From Methylorubrum extorquens (lineage in GTDB: Bacteria; Pseudomonadota; Alphaproteobacteria; Rhizobiales; Beijerinckiaceae): a DNA stretch of 64,000 bases. Positions 10,018 through 18,093 of this stretch are shown one piece after another; the stretch's first letter is position 1, and the number at the start of each line of letters is the position of its first letter. The notes beneath the pieces are model-generated. The model had not been told where the DNA came from. It searched no databases and saw only the letters and a program-made list of their open reading frames with translations. Both the position numbers and the translations under genes were made by a program. The stretch is from NCBI RefSeq assembly GCF_024169925.1, contig NZ_JALJXF010000001.1, forward strand, positions 1,122,001 to 1,186,000, in the 5' to 3' direction.

Positions 10018-11247
10018 GTGCTCCTCGAAACGCTCCTTGCCCTGACGATCCTGATGCCGCGGATCGAGCCCGCGCTCGACGCCGCGCGGGCGCGCCTGCC
10101 GGCTTTGCCCCGCGCGGCCGAGGCGGCGCCCGTGCCTGCGCCGAGCTTCAGCCTCGTGGCACGGGCCGTCTCGAACTGGCGGGAGCAGGCGGGCGAAAAC
10201 CTCGCGCCGGGCTCGCTCGCCTTCGTCGTCCGGCATGCGGCGACCGAACCCGGCTTCATCGCCCGCTGCGTTCGGCTCAACAATTACTGGTGCATCAAGC
10301 AGGCGCGCTGGAGCGGCGAACTCGGGGGCGACGCGGAGGGCCATACCGGCTTTGCCACCGCCGCCGACGGAGCGGATGCGGCGGTGCAGCTCCTCCGCCG
10401 CTACCAGCGCGACTACGGCCGGCGCTCGGCCCTCGCCATCGTGCGCCGCTGGGCACCCGCCGAGTGCGGCCCGGCTCGCCCCGTCCCGGCTGCGGCGCCC
10501 ACGGGAGGGCCGCGGCGGCCAGCGCGACAGGCCGCAGGAGTCGCGGTGTCGAAGACGACCGCCCCGCAGGGCATCGGCGGAACGCTGCGCGCCCGTTTCC
10601 TCGCGCGGCACGGGCGCGGCGGCGTCGCGCGGGCCGCGCCGAGTGCCGGCGCGGGGCTCCGGGTGCAGCCGTGGTCGGCCCGGGCGCGGCTCGCCGGGCA
10701 TCCTGGCCGGGTGCCCCGCGCCCTGGCACGATCGGCCGTCTCCGTGCCGAGGCCCCCCGCCGCCATCGCGACGGGCGTGATCGAGACACCGACGACCGCG
10801 CAGATCGCGGCTAGACCTTCAGCAGCGATTGCATCAGCTCGCGCTCCCGTCGCCTCCGGCGCGGCCAATCCCGCCGCCCTGCTGGCACCCGACCGGCTCG
10901 CGGCGGAAGCGGCGGCACTGCCCTCGATCGCCGCCTCGCTGCCGAAGGGTAGCCTGCTCGATCTCAGCCTCCCGGCCCCCGTCTGCGCCAACGACGAGAC
11001 GCGCATTCGCAACTACGCCGCGCGAATCGCCGGCAGCGTCGGCCTCAAGCCCGACGACGATCTGCGCCTGTTCCACGACGATGGCCGGCCGAACGGCAAC
11101 CTCCTGCCGGTGCTGCTGGCGATGTCCTCGGTCGAACTCGGCACGCTTCACGCCTCGAAGGCCCTGGTAAGCGCGGCGATCGAGCGGCTGGAGGCGCGCC
11201 TCTCCGGAACTGCTTCGTCGGAGGCGCGGCCGACCTCCGCCTTGTAG
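10018..11247 (+). CDS. Unknown protein with lysozyme-like N-terminal segment
   Basis: A 409-residue protein starting at GTG, with a fair ribosome-binding site (GGGAAG six bases upstream). A short hydrophobic N-terminus is followed (residues about 45-155) by a conserved-looking domain with 'RCVRLNNYWCIKQARW' and 'GHTGFATAADGADAAVQLL'. This faintly recalls glucosaminidase or phage P5-type structural/muramidase proteins; I would not assign it. The centre (about 160-280) is an Ala/Arg/Pro-rich low-complexity linker. The C-terminal about 110 residues look folded and contain one Cys. A compact inverted repeat (11252-11267) lies just after the stop. Confidence 0.6.
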   Translation: MLLETLLALTILMPRIEPALDAARARLPALPRAAEAAPVPAPSFSLVARAVSNWREQAGENLAPGSLAFVVRHAATEPGFIARCVRLNNYWCIKQARWSGELGGDAEGHTGFATAADGADAAVQLLRRYQRDYGRRSALAIVRRWAPAECGPARPVPAAAPTGGPRRPARQAAGVAVSKTTAPQGIGGTLRARFLARHGRGGVARAAPSAGAGLRVQPWSARARLAGHPGRVPRALARSAVSVPRPPAAIATGVIETPTTAQIAARPSAAIASARAPVASGAANPAALLAPDRLAAEAAALPSIAASLPKGSLLDLSLPAPVCANDETRIRNYAARIAGSVGLKPDDDLRLFHDDGRPNGNLLPVLLAMSSVELGTLHASKALVSAAIERLEARLSGTASSEARPTSAL

Positions 11248-11328
11248 GACTGCGCCTCGTGAGGCGCCGACCTGCCCCCGCGCGATGACCCTGCGCGGAG
11301 CGGAGAAGCACTACTCCCAAGGAGGCAG

Positions 11329-11430
11329 ATGATCGTCGCCGTCCCGCTGATATGGTCGTCAAGACGTCTCTCGGGGGCTCGCGGGAAGCCGGGTGAAACA
11401 CCGGCCTGCACATCTCCGGCGACGCGATGA
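11329..11430 (+). CDS. Possible 33-residue leader ORF upstream of the NRPS
   Basis: A short frame preceded by a full AAGGAGG three bases before its ATG, which is a stronger Shine-Dalgarno match than that of most genes here but placed unusually close. It encodes a basic peptide without a regulatory codon run and ends about 150 nt before the NRPS start. It could be a leader peptide or chance. Confidence 0.25.
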   Translation: MIVAVPLIWSSRRLSGARGKPGETPACTSPATR

Positions 11431-11577
11431 CCCTCCTGCTCGTGACGCGAAGGCAGGTGTGCCTCATTGGACGCCCGATCGTCGAGAGCGCCCGGTTCCG
11501 ACCCGGCGGCGCGGCTGGCGTCCGGTGAGGGATGCCCGGCCTTCGCCGATGAGCCGCACGGCCAGACGAGGATCGGG

Positions 11578-14500
11578 ATGTCCTGCATCGACGGCGAGGC
11601 TGTTTTCCAGGCGATCCCGGCCCGTTACGCCGCGCCCGGCTCGGGCGGGGAGGGGCGGCCGGTCGTTCCGCTCGCCGCGCCGACGTCGGAGACGTTGCAG
11701 GAGGTCTTCCGGCATCAGCTCGATGCTGTGTGCCGCGTGGTGGAAGAGCAGCTTCGGACGCTCGCGCTGACCTTCACGGCCGCGCAGGTGGGCCGGCCCG
11801 AGCCACAGGCATCCCCGGCTCCGCCGATGGCGGATCGCGGGGCAGAGCGGCCGCTGACCGACAGGGAGGCCGAGATCTGGCTCGCAGCGCAGTTCGGCGC
11901 CGACGCCAATGCTGCGATGACCGAGATCGTCACCCTGCGGCTCGACGGCCCGCTCGACGCCGAGCGGCTTCTCTCCGTCGTGCGCGTGGTGCTCGGTCGC
12001 CACGGCGCCCTGCGCAGCCGCTTCTCGCCGAGCGGCGAGACCGTGCGGATCGATCCCGCTGGCGTCGTGCCGGTGCGATGGATCGATCTTGCAGGGCAAT
12101 CCGATCCGGAGGCCGCTCTCGCGGTTCACCTTCACGCGCAAGCGGGCCTCTCGTTCGATCCCGTCGCCGGCCCGGTGGCGCGGGCCGACCTCGTCCGCCT
12201 CGGCGAGCGGCGTCACGTTCTTGTCCTCTCGGCCCACCACATCGCCTGCGACGGCTGGTCCTTCGCGGTCCTGGCCGACGCGATCGGAAACGCCTACCGC
12301 GCCGCGCCGGAGCGGCAGACGCCAGCCCCGCATGCCGATGGACCTGCTCCATCGGAGGCGGAGGCGAACCTGGCGTTGCATTACTGGGCCGGGCTGTACG
12401 CGAGTTTGCCCGAGCCGCTCGACCTACCAACCGATCATCCACGGCCGAAGCTGCGCGGCTTTGCCGGCGACACGCGAAGTGCTGCCCTGCCGCCGCTGCT
12501 CGTCGCCGCGCTGAAGGCGCTCGCCGCGCGCCAGGGGCAGACGCTGAACGCGACGCTGCTCGCGGCCTTCCAAGTGCTCCTCGCGCGGCTCTCGGGGCAG
12601 GACGACCTCGTTGTCGGCATACCGATGGCGGGCCAGCCGCGCCTCGGCGAGCCGGACCTCGTCGGGCACCACGCCGATTTCCTGCCGCTGCGGGCCCGGT
12701 TCGACCCGGACGAGCCCTTCGCGGCCCATCTTGCCCGTACCGGCGCGACCCTGGCCGAGACCGCCGCCCACGCTGACTGCACCCTGGGGCGGCTACTGCG
12801 CCACCTCGACCGGCCGCACGATCCGGCGCGCCCGCCGCTGGCGCAGGTGCAGTTCAACCTCCAGCGCTTGCCCGACGCCATCGATTTCGGGGCGGGCCTG
12901 CGTGGCACCCTCGCACCCGCGCCGAAGCGCTTCTCGACCTTCGAGCTCACCGTCAGCCTCACCGAGACGGCCGACGGACTGACCCTTGAAGCCACCTACA
13001 ACCGCACCCTGTTCGAGCCGGCCACGATCGAACGCTGGATCGGGCACTACCTCACCCTGCTCGGGCATCTCGCCCGCGATCCCGCGCAGCCGGTCGGGCG
13101 CGTTCCGCTGCTCGATGCGGCCGAGCGGCAGACCATGCTGGTGGCCTGGAACGCGACCGAAACGGCGCATCCGCTCGAAGTCGGGGCGATGCGGGCCTTC
13201 AGACTTCATGCCCGGCGCGACCCGGACCGGATCGCGATCCGTTTCGGCGAGGAGGCCGTCTCCTACGGCGCCCTCGACCGCTGGGCCGATCGTGTCGCGG
13301 GGGCGCTGCAAGCGAGCGCTCTACCCGAGGGAGCCCGCGTCGGCCTGCTCATGCGCCGCTCGCCCGGCCTCGTCGCGGCGATGCTCGGCGCGCTGCGCGC
13401 CGGTATCCCCTATGTTCCGCTCGACCCGGCCATGCCGCCCGCCCGCCGCGCGGGGATCGTCGCCGATGCCGGGATCGGCGCGATGCTCACGCTTGCGGCC
13501 GACCGGGCGCTCATGCCCGAGGGCGTCCCGCAGGTCATCGAGGTCGATCGTCTCGACAGGCCGGCGCCGACCCGTTTCCCGCGGGTGCCGGCGGAGCGGG
13601 CCGCCTACCTGATCTACACGTCGAGCACGACCGGCGCGCCGAAGGGTGTCGAGGTGCTCCACCGTGGCCTCTCGAACCTGCTGTTCTCCATGGCGCGTGC
13701 ACCGGGGATCGTCCGCGACGACCGGCTCCTGGCGGTGACAACGGTGACCTTCGACATCGCCGGGCTCGAACTGCTGCTGCCGCTGATCCGCGGCGCTCGG
13801 ATCGTGCTCGCCTCCGCCGAGGAGGCCCGCGACGGCCACGCCCTCCTCGCACGCCTCGATCGCAGCGAGGCCACGATGCTTCAGGCCACACCGATGACGT
13901 GGCGGCTCCTGCTGGAGGCGGGGTTCCGCTCCCGTCACGGCTTCAAGATGCTGTGCGGCGGCGAGGCTCTTCCGCTCGATCTGGCCCGGCGCCTGACCGA
14001 AGGCGGGGGCGAACTCTGGAACCTCTACGGGCCGACGGAGACGACGATCTGGTCCTCGGCCGCGCGGATCGATCCGGCAGAGGCGACGGTCACGGTCGGG
14101 CGGCCGATCGACAACACCAGCCTGTTCATCCTCGACGCACAGGGCGAGCCGGTGCCGGTCGGGGTCACGGGCGAATTGCTGATCGGCGGGATCGGGCTCG
14201 CCCGCGGCTATCTCGGACGGCCGGACCTGACGCAGCGGAGCTTCGTCGCGAGCCCCCTGCCGGAATGCGCCGGCGCGCGGCTCTACCGGACCGGCGACCG
14301 GGCCCGCTACCGGCCGGACGGGCGCGTCGAGATCCTGGGGCGGGCCGACCACCAGATCAAGCTGCGCGGCTACCGGATCGAGCCCGCTGAGATCGAGGCG
14401 GTGCTGCTGCGCCAGACCGGGCTGCACGCCGTCGTGGTGCTGCGCCCCGACGCACGCGGCGAGGATCGCCTCGTCTGCTACTTCGTCCGCCCCGAGGGCG

Positions 14501-15042
14501 AGGCAGCGCCCACCTTGCGGAACCTGCGCGCGGCGCTCGCCCGCGAACTCCCGGACTACATGATCCCCGCCGAATGGGTCCGGCTATCGGCCCTACCGCT
14601 GACGGCGAGCGGCAAGGTCGACCGCCGGGCGCTGCCCCCACCCGAGGCCCGGCCCGCCAGCCTCGCCGAGCCGGCCGCCGCGATCCCGCTTCCCCTCAAG
14701 CCCGCTCCGGCTCCGGTGTCCGATGACGGTCTCGAGGCGACCCTGGACGCGATCTGGCGGGAGGTGCTGGGGCTCGCCGTGATCGCGCGCGACGACGACC
14801 TGATCGCGCTCGGGGCGGACTCGCTCAGCGTGTTCCGCATCGTCGCGCGGGCGCGGCGCGAGAACCTGCCGCTCGGGGCCGGCGACCTGTTCCAGGAACG
14901 CACCATCGCCCGGGTCGCGGCCCTGCTGCGCGGGCGTCGCGGGGAGGGGGGAGAGACACCGGCCGCCGCGCGCGCGCCGATCCCCTCGATCCGGCGTCCC
15001 CGGCCCGCCGACGCCGACCGCGCCGCGGTCGGTCAGGCGTAG
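11578..15042 (+). CDS. Nonribosomal peptide synthetase module C-A-T
   Basis: One NRPS module of about 1,154 residues from ATG 11578 (AGGA five bases upstream); a TTG at 11467 would extend it by 37 poorly conserved residues. Order: a linker helix region; a condensation domain with HHxxxDG (H220, H221, D225) of the 'PLTDREAEIWLA' type often seen after polyketide synthase modules; and an adenylation domain with 'YLIYTSSTTGAPKG' (about 676-689), 'NLYGPTETT' (from 815) and 'LRGYRIEPAEIE'. Last is a carrier domain with Ser1082 in GADS. Reading the specificity positions by hand gives D-I-L-Q-L-G-L-I-W-K, a code I associate with glycine. The second NRPS gene starts 11 nt after the stop, so the two work in series. 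Confidence 0.93.
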   Translation: MSCIDGEAVFQAIPARYAAPGSGGEGRPVVPLAAPTSETLQEVFRHQLDAVCRVVEEQLRTLALTFTAAQVGRPEPQASPAPPMADRGAERPLTDREAEIWLAAQFGADANAAMTEIVTLRLDGPLDAERLLSVVRVVLGRHGALRSRFSPSGETVRIDPAGVVPVRWIDLAGQSDPEAALAVHLHAQAGLSFDPVAGPVARADLVRLGERRHVLVLSAHHIACDGWSFAVLADAIGNAYRAAPERQTPAPHADGPAPSEAEANLALHYWAGLYASLPEPLDLPTDHPRPKLRGFAGDTRSAALPPLLVAALKALAARQGQTLNATLLAAFQVLLARLSGQDDLVVGIPMAGQPRLGEPDLVGHHADFLPLRARFDPDEPFAAHLARTGATLAETAAHADCTLGRLLRHLDRPHDPARPPLAQVQFNLQRLPDAIDFGAGLRGTLAPAPKRFSTFELTVSLTETADGLTLEATYNRTLFEPATIERWIGHYLTLLGHLARDPAQPVGRVPLLDAAERQTMLVAWNATETAHPLEVGAMRAFRLHARRDPDRIAIRFGEEAVSYGALDRWADRVAGALQASALPEGARVGLLMRRSPGLVAAMLGALRAGIPYVPLDPAMPPARRAGIVADAGIGAMLTLAADRALMPEGVPQVIEVDRLDRPAPTRFPRVPAERAAYLIYTSSTTGAPKGVEVLHRGLSNLLFSMARAPGIVRDDRLLAVTTVTFDIAGLELLLPLIRGARIVLASAEEARDGHALLARLDRSEATMLQATPMTWRLLLEAGFRSRHGFKMLCGGEALPLDLARRLTEGGGELWNLYGPTETTIWSSAARIDPAEATVTVGRPIDNTSLFILDAQGEPVPVGVTGELLIGGIGLARGYLGRPDLTQRSFVASPLPECAGARLYRTGDRARYRPDGRVEILGRADHQIKLRGYRIEPAEIEAVLLRQTGLHAVVVLRPDARGEDRLVCYFVRPEGEAAPTLRNLRAALARELPDYMIPAEWVRLSALPLTASGKVDRRALPPPEARPASLAEPAAAIPLPLKPAPAPVSDDGLEATLDAIWREVLGLAVIARDDDLIALGADSLSVFRIVARARRENLPLGAGDLFQERTIARVAALLRGRRGEGGETPAAARAPIPSIRRPRPADADRAAVGQA

Positions 15043-15053
15043 GGGCGGGCGGA

Positions 15054-17630
15054 ATGCGGCATTTCACGCAGGAATCGCCGGCCGCGCCCGGCGAGGTTCA
15101 CGGTGACGCCTTCACCGCCCGCTGCTCCCACAGCCAGACGCGGTTCTGGTTGCTCGACCAGTTGCGGCCAGGCGATCCAAGTCTGCACGTCGCCGCCCGC
15201 TGGCGCATCGCCGGTCGGCTCGATGCCGAGATCCTGACCCGAGCCTTCCGCCTTCTCCTCGAACGGCACGAGGCTTTGCGCACCGCGATCATCGGGGAGG
15301 GCGGACGGCCGGCTCAGCGGATCGCCGCGACGGTGCCTCTCGCCTTCTCCGAAATCGACCTCTCCGGCCTGCCCGGCGACCGCCTGGACGAGGCGCAGGT
15401 CATCGCCGAGTCGGAGGCCGTGAAACCGTTCGATCTGGCCCGCGCGCCGCTCCTGCGGGTGACGCTGCTGCGGCTCGGGCGCGGCGATTCCCTGCTGCTC
15501 GTCACCGCCCATCACAGCGCCTGCGACGGCTGGTCGATGGTGGTGCTGGCCCGCGAGTTCGTCGCGATCTACGGCGCCCTGATCCGGGGACAGGCACCAT
15601 CTTTGGCGCCGCCGGCCCTGCACTATGCCGACTTCGCGGAATGGGAGATCTCCCCGGCCCTCGCCGAGGCCGCGGAACGCGACCTCGCGTTCTGGGCGCA
15701 ATCCTTGCGCGATCTCACGCCGTTCGAACTGCCGCCGGATCATCCCCGCCGCCCCGGCCGGGAGCGCCGCTTCGCCGCCGAGACCCGCTCACTCTCCGCG
15801 GATCTCGGCGCCCGTATGGAGGCGTGCGCGCGGGCGCAGGGCGCTACCCCCTTCGTCCTTGCCTGCACCATTCTTTTCGCGCTCCTGAGCGCGCGCACTG
15901 GGCGCAGAGACATCGCCATCGGCACGCAGGTGCTGGGGCGCGACGAGATCGAACTGGAAGGGGTCGTCGGCACCTTCGTGAACACGCTGGTGCTTCGAAC
16001 CCATGTCGAAGCGGAGCAGAGCTTCGCCGAGCGGCTGGCGGCGACGCGCCGGACGATCCTCGACGCCTGCGACCACGCGCTCGCCCCCTTCGACCGAGTG
16101 GTGCAGGCGCTGGCCCCCTGCCGCGACGGGCTGCGGCCGCCGCTGGTCTCTGTCAACGTCCGGATGCGGCCGACGCCCCAGGCGACGCCATCCGGCGGGT
16201 CCTCGGTCGCGGAGCCGGCCTCGATCCGCCTCGTCGATCTCGACTATGCTGCCACCGGCAGCTTCTTCGACCTCGATCTGGAACTCGCGCCGAGCGAAGC
16301 CGGCTGGCGCCTGATCTGCGAATACGATGCCGGCCTCTACACGGCGCAGACCGTTGCCGGCCTGCTCGCGGATTTCGAGCAGGCCGCCCGCGCAGCGGTC
16401 GGGGCGCGGCTGCCCGATCCGACCCCCCTTGGAAGAGGCGGGGAAAGGGTCGCTGCCGAGTGTGAGGAGGCTTCCCCGGGAGGCCGCCGCCGGGAGGCGG
16501 TGGAGGCGCTCGGGTGGACGACGACGGATGCGGCACCTGCCCGTGAGACGGCGTCCCCCTCGGTAGGCGAGGCACCCGACGCGCTTCTGCCCGAGATACG
16601 CGCGATCTGGCGGGAGATGCTCGGCCGCCCCGACCTGTCCGACGACGAGGATTTCTTCGCGGCGGGCGGCCACTCGCTGCTGGCGGCCCGCGTCGTCGCC
16701 CGGATCGAGGCGGCGACGGGCCGAACTGTTCCGCTCTGGTCGTTCTTCGAAGCGGGCACGGTCGCGCGGCTGTGTGCGTTGCTGGACGGCGAGGCGGCGG
16801 CGGCGGGCGTGCGGCACCGCTCGCTTCAGGAACCACCGCCGACCGCGCAGGCGCGGCCCGGCTTCACCGCAATCCACCACGCCGCGGCCGATCAGGAACT
16901 CTACCGGCCCTTGTCCGAGGCCCTGGGGGCGGACCATCCCTTCGCCACGCTCCAACTGGAAAGCCGGGTTCCGCCCCACGAGGAAACCCTGGAGCGGCTG
17001 GCCGGCGCCTATCGCGATGCGATCGATGCCGCCCAGCCGCAAGGGCCGATCCGCCTCATCGGGTTCTGCCGCTCGGGCGTCCTGGCTTTCGAGATCGCCC
17101 GGCAATTCGCGCAGAGCGGCCGGGACGTCGCCCTCGTCGTCCTCATCGATTGCTGGGAGCCCGGCTATGTCAGGCGCCGCGAGCCGCTCGCGCGCATCCG
17201 GGTCATGGCGGCTTACCGGCGCCGCCGGCTCGCCGCGCTCATCCGGCACGTGCGCCGCGATGGCATCGGCTACCTCGGCTCGCGGGCCCATCTCTGGCTC
17301 CGCTCGCATCGCGCCTGGCGCGGGTTGCGGCGCGCCCTGAACCAGGTGGGGCTCGCCTCCCCGAGCCCGGAGGACGCGTTCTGGCAATTGACGGACGAAC
17401 TCGACGCGCTCGCCCTGTCCTACGAGCCGCGCCCCCATTCAGGGCCGGTGCTGATCGTCCGCAGCGAGAGCGTTCCGGTCGGCCCCGCGCTCGACCCGCT
17501 GCTCGGCTGGCAAGCCTATGCCGAGAATGGCGAGAGCGTCAGCGTTCCGGGCTTCGGCCACGAGGGCGCGTTCTCCCCCGCCGGCTGCCGGGTGATGGCG
17601 GCCAAGATCAGCCTGATGGCGTGCCGGTGA
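15054..17630 (+). CDS. Nonribosomal peptide synthetase C-T-TE without adenylation domain
   Basis: This 858-residue protein has a condensation domain (HHxxxDG at H153/H154/D158), no adenylation domain, a carrier domain with Ser541 in 'GGHSLLAARVVARIE', and a terminal thioesterase. The thioesterase nucleophile elbow, normally GxSxG, reads 'GFCRSG': Cys672 replaces Ser, and Ser674 stands in the final Gly position of GxSxG. Probable partners are Asp699 ('LIDCWEP') and His836 ('FGHEGAF'). Between C and T is an Ala/Arg-rich linker of about 70 residues. The carrier must be loaded in trans or by transfer from the upstream module. With the preceding protein the line reads C-A-T / C-T-TE. Confidence 0.92.
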   Translation: MRHFTQESPAAPGEVHGDAFTARCSHSQTRFWLLDQLRPGDPSLHVAARWRIAGRLDAEILTRAFRLLLERHEALRTAIIGEGGRPAQRIAATVPLAFSEIDLSGLPGDRLDEAQVIAESEAVKPFDLARAPLLRVTLLRLGRGDSLLLVTAHHSACDGWSMVVLAREFVAIYGALIRGQAPSLAPPALHYADFAEWEISPALAEAAERDLAFWAQSLRDLTPFELPPDHPRRPGRERRFAAETRSLSADLGARMEACARAQGATPFVLACTILFALLSARTGRRDIAIGTQVLGRDEIELEGVVGTFVNTLVLRTHVEAEQSFAERLAATRRTILDACDHALAPFDRVVQALAPCRDGLRPPLVSVNVRMRPTPQATPSGGSSVAEPASIRLVDLDYAATGSFFDLDLELAPSEAGWRLICEYDAGLYTAQTVAGLLADFEQAARAAVGARLPDPTPLGRGGERVAAECEEASPGGRRREAVEALGWTTTDAAPARETASPSVGEAPDALLPEIRAIWREMLGRPDLSDDEDFFAAGGHSLLAARVVARIEAATGRTVPLWSFFEAGTVARLCALLDGEAAAAGVRHRSLQEPPPTAQARPGFTAIHHAAADQELYRPLSEALGADHPFATLQLESRVPPHEETLERLAGAYRDAIDAAQPQGPIRLIGFCRSGVLAFEIARQFAQSGRDVALVVLIDCWEPGYVRRREPLARIRVMAAYRRRRLAALIRHVRRDGIGYLGSRAHLWLRSHRAWRGLRRALNQVGLASPSPEDAFWQLTDELDALALSYEPRPHSGPVLIVRSESVPVGPALDPLLGWQAYAENGESVSVPGFGHEGAFSPAGCRVMAAKISLMACR

Positions 17631-17742
17631 TCCTGCCCGCTTGCCCTCCGCACACGCGAAAAGCGAACACTGATCCGCTTGCAATCCGATTTCGGCCGGG
17701 CGTAGTTTGGGTTAACAAAAACGTAACGATAAGCGGGGAACG

Positions 17743-17910
17743 ATGACGAGCCTGTCGCTGGTGATCTGTGGTGCGGTCGTCGTCGGATTGCTCGCGATGC
17801 TGTTCCTTCTCCACGAACTCAAGAACGCCCCATACGAAGACGGCCCCGAACCGGAACAGGTGTTGTCCGAACTCGAAAAGCAGCGGTGGCGCTACCTGTC
17901 GCTGGATTAG
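17743..17910 (+). CDS. 55-residue single-pass membrane protein
   Basis: A short gene with one hydrophobic helix at residues about 4-24 ('LVICGAVVVGLLAMLFLLHE') and a polar, acidic, helical C-terminal tail. The GGGGAA just before the ATG is close to the start. The upstream 60 bases are AT-richer than the surroundings (GTTAACAAAAACGTAACG), which fits a promoter. The stop codon TAG is the first part of a dispersed repeat copy, so the C-terminus may have been set by repeat insertion. No family is recognised. Confidence 0.55.
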   Translation: MTSLSLVICGAVVVGLLAMLFLLHELKNAPYEDGPEPEQVLSELEKQRWRYLSLD

Positions 17911-17966
17911 AGCATCATCCCGAAAGGTGATTGCCGGCTTTCGGAAAAAGAGGGCGCAGAAACAAG
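17908..17966 (+). repeat. Dispersed palindromic repeat, family 1, copy 1
   Basis: A 59-bp element containing the inverted arms CCGAAAG / CTTTCGG. It matches 62900-62958 at about 50 of 59 positions by hand count and is in the same orientation. It lies between convergent genes and supplies the stop codon of the upstream small ORF. It is followed at 17972-18010 by another inverted repeat (AGAGCATCCT / AGGGTGCTCT). Confidence 0.75.
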
Positions 17967-17971
17967 AAGCT

Positions 17972-18010
17972 AGAGCATCCTGCAGGATCCGATATCCAGG
18001 AGGGTGCTCT
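17972..18010. repeat. Inverted repeat adjoining family-1 repeat
   Basis: Arms AGAGCATCCT (17972-17981) and AGGGTGCTCT (18001-18010) pair with one mismatch around a 19-nt loop. It lies before the end of the convergent glycosyltransferase gene and could help end transcription from either side. No T-run is seen. Confidence 0.45.
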
Positions 18011-18093
18011 CGCAGAGAAAGGTCGGGCGGGATCCGCAGCGATGATCCTCGGACCTGCTCGTGCGGGCACGACCGAACCGGGTTCACACGTCT

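Noticed and set aside
11252..11267. Terminator after the 409-aa gene (GCGCCTC/GAGGCGC)
   Set aside because: The loop is only two bases and there is no T-run; not convincing.
17711..17728. CtrA-like site (TTAAC...TAAC) before the 55-aa gene
   Set aside because: Spacing does not match the TTAA-N7-TTAA rule; may be only an AT-rich promoter.
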